Assembly: GCF_000009905.1 (NCBI RefSeq)
Contig: NC_006177.1
Location: forward strand, 2,542,001 to 2,606,000
From: Symbiobacterium thermophilum IAM 14863
Lineage (GTDB): Bacteria > Bacillota > Sulfobacillia > Symbiobacteriales > Symbiobacteriaceae
Direction of reading: 5' to 3'
Length of the DNA stretch: 64,000 nt
Of the stretch, positions 24,022 to 32,085 are shown piece by piece. The position numbers and the translations under genes are program-made. The notes beneath the pieces were generated by a model, which was not told where the DNA came from, did no database searches, and saw only the letters and a program-made list of their open reading frames with translations. The stretch's first letter is position 1. Each line of letters begins with the position of its first letter.

Positions 24022-25056
24022 ATGCCCAACGCAAGGCGTGCGGCCACCCTTCTCGCCATCCTCGTGCTACTGACGGGCTGTGCCGGCAGCCAGACGGACG
24101 CCGACGCGACGCCGGTGGAAAAGCAGGCATCCGCAGCGGATGAGAACGACACGCCCGATCGCGACGCTGCCGATCGCAACATCGACCCGGTGAACGACCG
24201 GGAGTGGGCACTCCGGCCGGCAACCCGCGTTGATCTCAACGGCGACGGCCTGGACGAGTTGATCATCGGCGAGTTGGGCCGGTGGAGTACCGAGAAGGTA
24301 AAGGTGCTGAGACAGGACGGAAGCGACCTGCTGAAGCTGGATCAGTGGCTGCCGGACACGACACAGACCCGGGTGGACCTGGTGACGATGGACGGCTTGC
24401 CGAACCCCGTCCTGGTCATCCACGTTGGCGATCCTGATGAATGGCACAGCATGGAGTTCACCTGGATGGAGGGCGAAGAGCTGGTCAGCGTGTGGGGATG
24501 GCATCCCAAGCACAACGTCGCCTTCGGCGAGGACTATGCCATCAGGCCGGACGGTACCGTGGAGATCACCGGTGACATTGCCGGGTTCACCATCGTCCGC
24601 CGTTACCGCATCGAACCGTATGCAGACGCGTACATGCCCTATGTGGCCAGGAAACAGGACGAGGTAGTCATCCCGGGATCCTATCCCACCACGGCGGCAG
24701 ACCTTCTCACGGCGCTTTTCATCGCCAGGTGGTACGACCTGCCGGACCTGGTTGACCAGTACCTTCCCGATCCCGATATCCGTAAGGCCTTCATGAAGGA
24801 AGACTTCGGCGAAATCCGCTACAGGCCAATACCGGTGGAAACGGGCCTCCTGGTCTACACCGACTGTGGCCCGCAGATTGAGCCGGCTGATCCTGACGAC
24901 AACGGGCTTGTGGAGTTCCTGGTATCCGTTGCGTCATACGAGGAGCGGCTCTACTGGACCGGAGAGGCCGTCATCAGCACTGAAAGGGATGGGAGGCTGG
25001 TGGTGAAAGATATCCGGATCACCGATCGAGGCGGGTTTCTCCCGAGACGGGGATGA
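24022..25056 (+). CDS. Lipoprotein with DxNGDGxDE calcium-type motif
   Basis: ATG 24022 has CCAGGAGGGAC upstream. The 344-residue protein has a lipoprotein signal (LLAILVLLTGC), a charged low-complexity spacer and then VDLNGDGLDELIIGELG, the FG-GAP/VCBS-like calcium-binding motif. After that comes a beta-rich region and an alpha/beta C-terminal part (LLTALFIARWYDLPDLVDQY). It should sit on the outer membrane-facing surface. No enzyme motif is seen. It is followed by the remains of one or two similar secreted-protein genes, so this may be a small lipoprotein cluster in decay. Confidence 0.82.
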   Translation: MPNARRAATLLAILVLLTGCAGSQTDADATPVEKQASAADENDTPDRDAADRNIDPVNDREWALRPATRVDLNGDGLDELIIGELGRWSTEKVKVLRQDGSDLLKLDQWLPDTTQTRVDLVTMDGLPNPVLVIHVGDPDEWHSMEFTWMEGEELVSVWGWHPKHNVAFGEDYAIRPDGTVEITGDIAGFTIVRRYRIEPYADAYMPYVARKQDEVVIPGSYPTTAADLLTALFIARWYDLPDLVDQYLPDPDIRKAFMKEDFGEIRYRPIPVETGLLVYTDCGPQIEPADPDDNGLVEFLVSVASYEERLYWTGEAVISTERDGRLVVKDIRITDRGGFLPRRG

Positions 25057-25180
25057 CGCTCCCGGGAGCGTCGCACAAAGCCCCCAGATGCAACACGCAG
25101 TCCTCCAGTCTCGTTGCGGATGGAGGAGTATGGCCATGCACGAAGACAGTGCAGACCAGCATTTCCATGGGGAGATGACA

Positions 25181-25575
25181 GTGGCAAGGCATCGTGTCCT
25201 CCTGGTGGTGGCCGCCATCCTCGTGGGGTGTTCCCGTCCAACGGACACTGTGACCAGTACCCCGTCCCCCCGCCCTTCGAGCCTCCGCAGGTCACGCAGA
25301 CACCTGCAGACTCCGCTTCGGATCCCGACGCTGTGCGCTCAGACGTTGATCTGGTCGTGAACGCTGCGAAGCTCAGCGCCCTGGGGAATGCCGAAGAGGT
25401 TTACCGCCTGCCCACAGGAATGGGCCGCATCGCCCTCTCGCCCGATGGACGGTATCTGCTGTACACCACCTGCGATCTCTGCGATCGCGGGTCGCCGTAC
25501 CGCCCCATGGTGCTTGACCTCCAGACCTTGGAGGCTGCTGAGGGCTCCGACGTGGTTTTGTTCGGGATCGGTTAA
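25181..25575 (+). pseudogene. Broken beta-propeller-like lipoprotein
   Basis: GTG 25181 behind GGGGAG gives a lipoprotein signal (RHRVLLVVAAILVGCSRPTD). The coherent sequence then changes frame near 25265 and goes on as SDVDLVVNAAKLSALGNAEE and MGRIALSPDGRYLLYTTCDL, a PD40/WD40-like blade. It stops at 25575 after one blade, where such proteins normally carry six or seven. So one frameshift and one truncation are visible; the joint with the next fragment is at about 25576. Confidence 0.7.
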
Positions 25576-26404
25576 TTTCAATTGGGGCGACTTCGGTCGG
25601 ATGGCCCGCTGCGATGTGACTGTGGAACGTATCCCAGCCTTGATCGATGCCTGGGGACAGGCCAGCGGAGCGAATCCCACAGGCAAGATGGTAATTAGCG
25701 TCACTGACCCGAATCGCGAGGACGTGGTCGCAAGAAGCGTCGGCTCCAACCAGACCGTCAGCTTCAACGTGGGCAACCACGGAGTGTTCGGTACATACGA
25801 GATCCGCTATTCTACGCCGCACAGCCACAAATGGAATCTCTGACCGCGCTTCTGGCACTACCTGGACAACGGCCAGCCGTGCATCCCGGAGATTGGCTGC
25901 ATGGTTCCCGAGGGCACGCCGCAGGAATTTACCCTTTATCGGATGCAGGATGGTGTGCGCGTGACTGCTGTGCAGGTTGGAGACCGTGTGTTCATCAAGC
26001 CCTCGCCGCAGCATGCTGCCGTGAAATCCCGAACCGCGGCTGACCAGCATTATCTCACGATGGCCGACCTACAGCGCCAGTTCTACGAGCCTACGATTGG
26101 GGTCGACGTCTACGATTTGGCCGATTACGAACCCGGTGATACCGTCCTGATTCGCGATCGATTGGTTGAAGTGCGCTACGATGCAGCCAGCGACGAAACG
26201 ACCCTTGTTTTCTCTGATGAAGAAGGGCTTCACCTTGACTGGGCGTTCCGCGGCAACCTGACCGACAGGTACGCAGCGGGCGACACCATCACGCTCAAGT
26301 TCAAGGTGGTTGAATACGCCGGTGAGTTCGAGATTCTTGACTACATGGAGACCCTGTGGACTGACGGCAGGGCGCCGGCACTTGACAACTACCTGGTTAA
26401 CTAG
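25576..26404 (+). pseudogene. Unknown secreted-type protein interrupted by a TGA
   Basis: One frame reads NWGDFGRMARCDVTVERIPA to SHKWNL, meets TGA at 25841-25843, and continues without a shift as PRFWHYLDNGQPCIPEIGC to the stop at 26404. Both sides look like real protein; the second half is acidic and beta-rich (LADYEPGDTVLIRDRLVEVR), like an OB-type or exosporium/cell-surface domain. The N-terminus is not found. TGG to TGA would explain the break; a suppressed or recoded stop is less likely. A GTG or ATG in the second half could still give a 165-residue product. Confidence 0.6.
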
Positions 26405-26514
26405 CAAATGATGCCAACCGATCCCCGGGCGCTTATATGACGGCGCCCGGGGGTCTCGCGCTCTGCGCCCAAGCGGCCACGTATGCGGCCTGACACATCT
26501 GCACACGAGCGACG

Positions 26515-26553
26515 TTAAAAATACAGAGCCCTGCATGCCTGCAGAGCTCTGTA
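26515..26553 (-). terminator. rnpB terminator
   Basis: The minus strand reads TACAGAGCTCTGCA, a short loop, TGCAGGGCTCTGTA and then TTTTT: a strong intrinsic terminator just after the P1 helix of RNase P RNA. Confidence 0.9.
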
Positions 26554-26557
26554 CCGT

Positions 26558-27001
26558 GTGAGAGTCCGGCTATACCCCTGGTTCTGTCCGCCCGCCTTTC
26601 GGCGGGCGTGATGATCATTTATCTCACGGCCCGACCAGACCGTGGTCCCGGATTACTCCTGGGACTGCGTCCTACCCGCGCTCAAAGGCGCCTACTTGGA
26701 CTTGCACCGTGGCGGAGATTGCCCGTGCCACTCCCCCGTCGCCGGGGGACCTGCGTCTCTCTAGCTCGTTACAGGTACAAGCGACTCGCACCAGGCGAGA
26801 CCGCCTTCCCCATCGTCGGCTCGCGCCGCCAGAGCTTGCGCTCTGCGCCAACTTTCTTCCGGCTACGGGTCCTGATGCGTCTGCCTGGGGCAGACTCGGA
26901 CTTCACCGGAAGCGGTGCCAGGAAGTTCCTCACCGGGCCATCCGGGTCATGCGGCTTGCGCCTCCCCATCTGCCCGGCGCGATCATCCACCGAACTCTCA
27001 C
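26558..27001 (-). ncRNA. rnpB: RNase P RNA, bacterial class A
   Basis: Read on the minus strand, the 3' part has the universal CR V/P2 sequence GAGATAAATGATCATCAC, then a GC hairpin and GACAGAACC, the hallmark of RNase P RNA. P1 forms from GTGAGAGTTCGG (5' end, 27001) and CCGGACTCTCAC (3' end, 26558). P2 forms from GATGATC near 26985 and GATCATC near 26613. The 5' conserved region is GGTGAAGTCCGAGTC; CTCCGCCACGGTGCAAGTCC and GGGTAGGACGCAG match later conserved regions. About 444 nt. It is the ribozyme that matures tRNA 5' ends, and it is co-oriented with, and just downstream of, three tRNA genes. Confidence 0.93.
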
Positions 27002-27089
27002 GATATGAAACTGTGGTCGGAAAGGTTAGATCTCAAGTCTAACAGAAAAAACACATGCCGTCCACCGGCAATGGTTGGACGGCACGGCA

Positions 27090-27165
27090 TGGTGCGAGAG
27101 CCGAGATTCGAACTCGGGACCTCACGGTTATCAGCCGTGTGCTCTGCCGACTGAGCTACCCTCGC
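27090..27165 (-). tRNA. tRNA-Ile (GAT)
   Basis: A 76-nt cloverleaf with encoded CCA. Acceptor GCGAGGG pairs with CTCTCGC; anticodon loop CTGATAA gives GAT; T-loop TTCGAAT. Last tRNA before rnpB. Confidence 0.97.
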
Positions 27166-27205
27166 ACATTGCGGGCCGCTTCCGATATCGGAAGCGGCCA
27201 GAACA

Positions 27206-27281
27206 TGGAGCTGATGACCGGGCTCGAACCGGTGACCTCGTCCTTACCAAGGACGTGCTCTACCACCTGAGCTACATCAGC
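27206..27281 (-). tRNA. tRNA-Thr (GGT)
   Basis: A 76-nt cloverleaf with encoded CCA. Acceptor GCTGATG pairs with CATCAGC; anticodon stem GTCCT/AGGAC with loop containing GGT; T-loop TTCGAGC. Confidence 0.97.
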
Positions 27282-27287
27282 ACAACC

Positions 27288-27363
27288 TGGTGGACCGCGT
27301 AGGACTCGAACCTACAACCTGCCGATTAAGAGTCGGATGCTCTACCAATTGAGCTAGCGGTCC
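27288..27363 (-). tRNA. tRNA-Lys (CTT)
   Basis: A 76-nt cloverleaf with encoded CCA. Acceptor GGACCGC pairs with GCGGTCC; anticodon loop CTCTTAA gives CTT; T-loop TTCGAGT. First tRNA after the promoter. Confidence 0.96.
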
Positions 27364-27407
27364 GTGCTGCATCGCCGTGCCGTATTGCATTTGCTGAGCG
27401 CACCGTT

Positions 27408-27436
27408 ATTCTATCCGGTCGGCAGCTTCCTGTCAA
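27408..27436 (-). promoter_or_regulatory. Sigma-A-type promoter of the tRNA-rnpB operon
   Basis: Minus-strand TTGACA (-35), 17-bp spacer, TAGAAT (-10), about 45 bases before tRNA-Lys. A near-consensus stable-RNA promoter. It overlaps the 3' end of the preceding small gene. Confidence 0.88.
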
Positions 27437-27788
27437 CACCCTTCACCGCCTCAATCGCAGCCCGGGACCGGAAGCAATGCGGCGCCAGCTGCCGCAGCAT
27501 CGCCCAGCAGGTGCGGATCGCTTCCTGCAAGTCCCAGTGCACCTCCGTGCGGTACAGGTACGGATCCATCTCGTCCTCGTGCCCGAGCCAGACCCGACTG
27601 CGATACGCCACCTTCCCTTCGAGCCCGCTCACCGGTTCTGCCATCACCATGACCTGCGCCTGATATCCATCCGGCAGATGCAGGAACTGATCGAACACCT
27701 TTCCCTCGTCCACCGGCCGCTCCCTCCAGGTTCTCTCGTATATCCCTACGGACGGTCCGGAAGGAAAGTTCACGTGGGAGTGAGACAA
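27411..27788 (-). CDS. Hypothetical 125-residue protein
   Basis: TTG 27788 has AAAGGGG 6 bases upstream. The 125-residue product includes FDQFLHLPDGYQAQVMVMAE, YRSRVWLGHEDEMDPYLYRT and QEAIRTCWAMLRQLAPHCF: a beta-rich middle and a helical end. I do not recognise a family; there is no signal peptide and no cofactor motif. The stop codon lies inside the promoter of the tRNA-rnpB operon, an overlap that argues for compact but real coding here. The G+C pattern at third positions fits the neighbours. Confidence 0.6.
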   Translation of the reverse strand: MSHSHVNFPSGPSVGIYERTWRERPVDEGKVFDQFLHLPDGYQAQVMVMAEPVSGLEGKVAYRSRVWLGHEDEMDPYLYRTEVHWDLQEAIRTCWAMLRQLAPHCFRSRAAIEAVKGVDRKLPTG

Positions 27789-27885
27789 GTACAGCCCCTT
27801 TCATCTCTGGAGCATTCCGGTGCTTGTCCCCTAACAATGGATACGCTTATAATGGTGTTATCGTAAACGATGAGGGGGACGAATC

Positions 27886-28149
27886 GTGGAAGAGATCCTG
27901 CGCGGCTACCGCGATCGCGCTTACGCACTGCTGGCCGAAAACCGGGCACAATCCCGCGAGGGCATCGAACTCCTGGTCCGGGAAAGGCTTCCGCATGTGG
28001 CCGCCGCCATGCAGGCCGGCGGCAAGCCGCTCACGACTGCGCAGCTGGACGCCCTTTACCACGAACTCCTGGAGATCTCGTTCACGATGTTCTCCCTGGG
28101 TTACACGATGGCCCACACGGTGGATCAAACCGCTGGCACACGCGCATAG
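27886..28149 (+). CDS. Hypothetical 87-residue helical protein
   Basis: GTG 27886 follows GAGGGGGACG. The 87-residue product is predicted fully helical (ILRGYRDRAYALLAENRAQS, then LTTAQLDALYHELLEISFTM). No known domain is recognised. It ends at a good bidirectional terminator and is divergent from the 125-residue gene. It could be a small adaptor or DNA-associated protein; that is a guess. Confidence 0.65.
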   Translation: MEEILRGYRDRAYALLAENRAQSREGIELLVRERLPHVAAAMQAGGKPLTTAQLDALYHELLEISFTMFSLGYTMAHTVDQTAGTRA

Positions 28150-28153
28150 ACGA

Positions 28154-28183
28154 CCCGGCCTAACCGGCCGGGCCTTTCTCTTC
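28154..28183. terminator. Bidirectional terminator between convergent genes
   Basis: CCCGGCC and GGCCGGG pair across a short loop, followed on the plus strand by CCTTTCTCTTCTT. It serves the 87-residue gene; the AI-2E gene stop lies inside it. Confidence 0.75.
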
Positions 28184-29263
28184 TTCCGGGCGGGCGGCCG
28201 GTGCCGGCAGGACCGGCAGCGGGTGGACCTCGGTGAGGCGGGCCACGACGAAGGACCAGAGCACGCGCACGAGGGCGGCGGCCGGGACGGCCAGGATCAG
28301 CCCCCACGGTCCTGCCAGGTAGCCGCCGGCCAGGACGACCAGCAGCACCCCGATGGGATGCAACCCCACAGACTCGCCCATGATCTTGGGCGAGAGCACC
28401 GCGTTCTCCAGCTGCTGGATGATCAGGAAGACCAGGGCGATCTGCAGGCCTCGCCAGGGCGACTGGGCCAGGCCTGAGAGCACCGCCGGCACGGCGCCCA
28501 GCACGGGCCCCACATAGGGGATGAACTCCATCAGCCCTGCCCAGATGCCCAGCAGGACGGCGAACCGGAGCCCCAGGAGCGACGAGGCGGCCGCGGCCAG
28601 CGCCCCCACGGACAGGCCGAGGAGGATCTGTCCCCGCACGAAGCCGGAGATCACCCGGTCCAGCTCCCGCAGGAGCTGGATGATGTCCTGCCGCCAGCGG
28701 CGGGGCAGTGACCGCACGAAGCGCTCCCGGAAGTAGTCCAGGTCCTTCAGCAGGTAGAACGCCAGGAAAGGCGCCAGGGCCAGGCTGAACAGGAAGCCGG
28801 CGGCCGCCTCCAGCGTCTGGATGTCCACCAGCCGGTGCAGGGCGGCCACCGAACGCACCTCGATGTTGGTAATCGACCGGTCCAGGCTCTCCCGCAGTTC
28901 CGGGGGCAGCCCCGCGTCCCGGGCCCAGCGCTGCAGACCATCAGCCATCTCCCGGGCCCGGGCGGAGTAGAGCGGGATGGCCTCCGTCAGCCGGCGCACC
29001 TCCGTCAGCGCGGAGGGCACCAACTTGACCACCACCAGGACCCCGGCGGCGGCGAGCGCCGCATAGACCGCGAGGATCGCCCAGGGGCGGGGCAGGCCCA
29101 GGCCGACCAGCCGGTTGACCAAGGGCGCCAGCAGGTAGGCCAGGACCACCGCCAGGAGAAAGGGCGCCAGCACCGGGCGGATCGTCCAGAGCCCCCAGGC
29201 CAGGGCGAGAACCAGTCCGCTCAGCACCAGCGCCGCCAGAATCCTTCGTCCCCGATGCGTCAC
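28160..29263 (-). CDS. AI-2E family (YrrI/PerM-like) membrane transporter
   Basis: A 367-residue protein with eight or so membrane helices arranged as in the AI-2E exporter family: helices at residues 10-80, a cytoplasmic helical region at 100-190, then helices including GLMEFIPYVGPVLGAVPAVLSGL and SPKIMGESVGLHPIGVLLVVLAGG, the family signature. Characterised members export small solutes or act as Na+/H+ antiporters; the substrate here is unknown. The order mnmA - PRC - AI-2E recalls yrrD-yrrI of Bacillus. Confidence 0.9.
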   Translation of the reverse strand: MTHRGRRILAALVLSGLVLALAWGLWTIRPVLAPFLLAVVLAYLLAPLVNRLVGLGLPRPWAILAVYAALAAAGVLVVVKLVPSALTEVRRLTEAIPLYSARAREMADGLQRWARDAGLPPELRESLDRSITNIEVRSVAALHRLVDIQTLEAAAGFLFSLALAPFLAFYLLKDLDYFRERFVRSLPRRWRQDIIQLLRELDRVISGFVRGQILLGLSVGALAAAASSLLGLRFAVLLGIWAGLMEFIPYVGPVLGAVPAVLSGLAQSPWRGLQIALVFLIIQQLENAVLSPKIMGESVGLHPIGVLLVVLAGGYLAGPWGLILAVPAAALVRVLWSFVVARLTEVHPLPVLPAPAARPEEEKGPAG

Positions 29264-29266
29264 GGG

Positions 29267-29461
29267 TCAGTCGACATCCCCCGTCATGGCGTCCGCGACC
29301 GCATCCATGCCATCGTTCCACATCCGCCGCATGCCCTTGCCCATGCGGCTCATCCCCTGCATCACCGGCTGACGGGTCTGGGGCGTGAGGGCGACCACCA
29401 GGATGGCCCCCAGGGCCAGGCCGGCGAGCATGCCCGAGATGAAAGCGCCGTTGTACCGCAT
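29267..29461 (-). CDS. YtxH-like small membrane protein
   Basis: A 64-residue protein with one N-terminal membrane segment preceded by YNGAFISGMLAGLALGAILV and followed by a Met/Gly/Arg-rich amphipathic tail, the YtxH pattern. It lies 3 bases before the AI-2E gene and so is translationally linked. Function is unknown; some YtxH-like proteins are envelope-stress induced. Confidence 0.75.
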   Translation of the reverse strand: MRYNGAFISGMLAGLALGAILVVALTPQTRQPVMQGMSRMGKGMRRMWNDGMDAVADAMTGDVD

Positions 29462-29473
29462 CCCGTTCCACTC

Positions 29474-29686
29474 CTATCGACGACGTTCGTTGGTGGGTCC
29501 CAGAGGCGCCGACGCCTCCACCCGGTGCTCCGCGGCGGCGATCAGCTCGCCGTCCGAGTCCAGGTGGTAGATGCGCACCGCGCCGCGGGCCGTGTTGAAC
29601 TCCACGCAGCAATCCCAGCAGTAGTATTGCTCCGCCCCGACACGGCCAATACTGCGGCTACCACAGTTCGGGCACCTCACGTCCAC
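29474..29686 (-). CDS. Small zinc-ribbon protein
   Basis: A 70-residue protein with CPNCGSRSIGRVGAEQYYCWDCC, a CxxC...CxxC zinc ribbon, followed by EFNTARGAVRIYHLDSDGEL. GTG 29686 overlaps the end of the PRC-barrel gene; GTG 29680, eight bases after an AAGGGGGG run, is an alternative. Zinc-ribbon proteins of this size often bind nucleic acid or act as adaptors. Part of the PRC - Zn ribbon - YtxH - AI-2E operon. Confidence 0.75.
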   Translation of the reverse strand: MDVRCPNCGSRSIGRVGAEQYYCWDCCVEFNTARGAVRIYHLDSDGELIAAAEHRVEASAPLGPTNERRR

Positions 29687-30198
29687 AGCCCCCCTTCGCG
29701 CTCCGCCACCGCGTCCAGCAGGATCGCCCCTTCGCCGGTGACCGCCGGCCCGTTCAGGGGCACGATCGCCTTGCCGCTCAGCAGATCGTCCACGAAGCCG
29801 CGCGAGAGTTGCAGAGCGTGGATCTCCCCCGTGCTGGGTTCGAAGTGCAGGTCGTCGAGCATGCCCAGCTCCTCGCCCGAGCCGTCCAGCACGGGCAGAC
29901 CGGTCAGGGCCGACCCGCACCGGGTCTCCGCCTCGTCCTCCAGGTACCGCTCCTCTGCCAGCACATACGTCGAACCCACTGCCTTGACACCCTGGTAGTC
30001 CAGTACCCGGCGGCGGCTGAGCAGTCCGCCGGTCTCCAGCACCAGCCCACGGATGCGCCGCCCGTCGCGGCTGATCAGCACCTCCTGTACCCGCCCCACC
30101 GGCCGCATGTCGGGACTTGCCAGCACCGACAGCCCGATCAGGTCCCTGGCCCTGGACACGTCTGCATCGATCCCCCGCTCGCGCAGATTCAGGATCAT
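29677..30198 (-). CDS. PRC-barrel domain protein (YrrD-like)
   Basis: A 173-residue protein with two PRC-barrel modules: ARDLIGLSVLASPDMRPVGR with VQEVLISRDGRRIRGLVLE, then SALTGLPVLDGSGEELGMLD with DLHFEPSTGEIHALQLSRGF. The PRC barrel is a small beta-barrel first described in RimM and photosynthetic reaction centres; the Bacillus YrrD protein has the same double module and gene position. ATG 30198 is used, though its ribosome site is weak (ACAGG). The gene sits directly after the 85-bp hairpin array. Confidence 0.85.
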   Translation of the reverse strand: MILNLRERGIDADVSRARDLIGLSVLASPDMRPVGRVQEVLISRDGRRIRGLVLETGGLLSRRRVLDYQGVKAVGSTYVLAEERYLEDEAETRCGSALTGLPVLDGSGEELGMLDDLHFEPSTGEIHALQLSRGFVDDLLSGKAIVPLNGPAVTGEGAILLDAVAEREGGLWT

Positions 30199-30314
30199 CC
30201 TGTTACGAATGCCAGTCTGCCCCGATCCGCCCAGGGATAAACCAGGAAGTTTGCCGGTAACGCCGGTCGTTGAGTTGCGTCCCACTCCGCTGCGCCACGG
30301 CGTCCCGTCCCCGG

Positions 30315-30705
30315 TTCGAGGCCAAATGTGCACCCCACCCCCGCCCACCCGTGCACATTCCGCATCGTCGCAGCGGCCCGACGCCACCCCGCCTCCCAGT
30401 TCGAGGCGAAATGTGCACCCCGCCCCCGCCCGCCGGTGCACATTCCGCCCCGTCACAGTGGCCCGACACCACCCCGCCTCCCAGTTCGAGGCGAAATGTG
30501 CACCCCGCCCCCGCCCGCCGGTGCACATTCCGCCCCGTCACAGCGGCTCGACGCCACCCCGTCCCCCCGGTTCGAGGCCAAATGTGCACCCCACCCCCGC
30601 CCACCCGTGCACATTCCGCCCCGTCACAGCGGCCCGACACCACCCCGCCTCCCAGTTCGAGGCGAACTGTGCACCCCGCCCCCGCCCGCCGGTGCACATT
30701 CCGCC
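30315..30705. repeat. 85-bp tandem hairpin array (five copies)
   Basis: Copies start at TTCGAG, positions 30315, 30400, 30485, 30571 and 30656 (85, 85, 86, 85 bp apart). Each has arms such as GGCGAAATGTGCACC and GGTGCACATTCCGCC around a C-rich 15-base loop; on the minus strand the loop is GGCGGGCGGGGGCGG, able to form a G-quadruplex. It fills the mnmA - PRC-barrel gap. Arm sequence is shared with 10858-10983. Frames inside it are repeat artefacts. Confidence 0.92.
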
Positions 30706-30862
30706 GCCACAGGCCGACTGTCCGGGCCCAGCTGCAGACCGACGGCGTTTCTGCCCCCAAACCCATCGCCGAGGCCAAGCCGTAACCACACAAACCACCG
30801 CCCCCGGACCCGCCCGAAGGCGGATCCGGGGGCGCTGCAGCACGAATCACCGGACTGTCTGC

Positions 30863-31960
30863 TCAGTTGATCGCACGCTCAATCGTCCCGCCGCCCAGCA
30901 CCCAGTCGCCGTCGTAGAAGACCACCGCCTGGCCGGGGGTGATCGCCCGCTGGGGCCGGTCGAACTCCACCCGCACCGCGTCCTCGCCGATGGGGTAGAT
31001 CGTGCACTCCGCCTCCGGCGCCATGCGCCGGATCTTCGCCCGGCAGCGCCGCGGGAACGTGAGCCCGGGGATGGCGATCCAGTTCAGGTCCGAGGCCACC
31101 AGCCCGCCCCGGTAGGTCTCCTCGTCCTCGCCCACGATCACCGCGTTGCGCTCCACGTCCAGGTCCACCACGTAGACCGGGCGTGGGGTCGTGAGGCCGA
31201 GCCCCTTGCGCTGACCGATGGTGTACAGGGGCAGCCCCTGGTGCTGCCCGATGACCTCGCCCCGGGTGTTCAGGATGGGGCCGGGGACGATGGCCTCGGG
31301 CGCCCGCTCCTTCAGGAACCGGCCGTAGTCGTTGTCGTAGACGAAGCAGATCTCCTGGGAGTCGGGCTTGTCGGCGGTGACGAACCCGTACTTGGCCGCC
31401 AGCGCCCTCACCTCGGACTTCTGCAGGTGTCCGACGGGGAAGAGCGTGTGGGCCAGAGCCTCCTGGGTCAGGTTGTGGAGCACGTAGGTCTGGTCCTTGC
31501 GGGCGTCCGCCGACTTGCCCAGGAGCCAGCGGCCCGGGAAGCGGTCGTCCTGCCCGATGACGGCGTAGTGGCCGGTGGCCACGTAGTCGCACTCCAGCTG
31601 CTTCGCCTTCTCGAGGAAGGCCGAGAACTTCACATACCGGTTGCAGGCGATGCACGGGTTGGGCGTACGGCCCCGGGTGTACTCCTCGATGAAGTAGTCG
31701 ATCACCGTGCGGGCGAACTGCCCCTGGAAGTTCATGACGTAGTACGGGATGCCCAGCTTGTGGGCGACGGAGCGGGCGTCCTCCACCGCTGCCAGGGAGC
31801 AGCAGCCCGAATGCTGGTTCATCTGGATCTCTTCCGGAATGTCGTCCGTCCAGGTGTTCATGGTGACGCCGATCACCTCGTAGCCCTGCTCCACCAGGAG
31901 CGCGGCCGCCACCGAGGAGTCGACGCCGCCGGACATCGCCATGAGGACGCGCTTGGCCAC
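30863..31960 (-). CDS. mnmA: tRNA-specific 2-thiouridylase
   Basis: A 365-residue enzyme: the PP-loop MSGGVDSSVAAALLVEQGYEV, the first catalytic cysteine in TPNPCIACNRYVKF, the second in PDSQEICFV, and the tRNA-binding TGHYA region. MnmA adenylates U34 of Lys, Glu and Gln tRNAs and inserts sulfur passed on from the cysteine desulfurase, whose gene lies directly upstream. GTG 31960 has AGGAAGGGGG upstream; longer readings lack a site. Essential or near-essential; cytoplasmic. Confidence 0.96.
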   Translation of the reverse strand: MAKRVLMAMSGGVDSSVAAALLVEQGYEVIGVTMNTWTDDIPEEIQMNQHSGCCSLAAVEDARSVAHKLGIPYYVMNFQGQFARTVIDYFIEEYTRGRTPNPCIACNRYVKFSAFLEKAKQLECDYVATGHYAVIGQDDRFPGRWLLGKSADARKDQTYVLHNLTQEALAHTLFPVGHLQKSEVRALAAKYGFVTADKPDSQEICFVYDNDYGRFLKERAPEAIVPGPILNTRGEVIGQHQGLPLYTIGQRKGLGLTTPRPVYVVDLDVERNAVIVGEDEETYRGGLVASDLNWIAIPGLTFPRRCRAKIRRMAPEAECTIYPIGEDAVRVEFDRPQRAITPGQAVVFYDGDWVLGGGTIERAIN

Positions 31961-32085
31961 GGGTCGCCCACCCCCTTCCTTCGTTACGTATAGTGTAGCC
32001 CGTCGGGTGCGACCGTAACGGCGCCCGGCAGGCACTTCTTACCGGCCTCGCGCCCGTCCCGGCCCCTGCTCACACGTGCGCCGGG

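Noticed and set aside
26608-27042. A 144-residue plus-strand frame
   Set aside because: It lies across the RNase P RNA gene on the other strand, whose P1, P2 and conserved core are clear.
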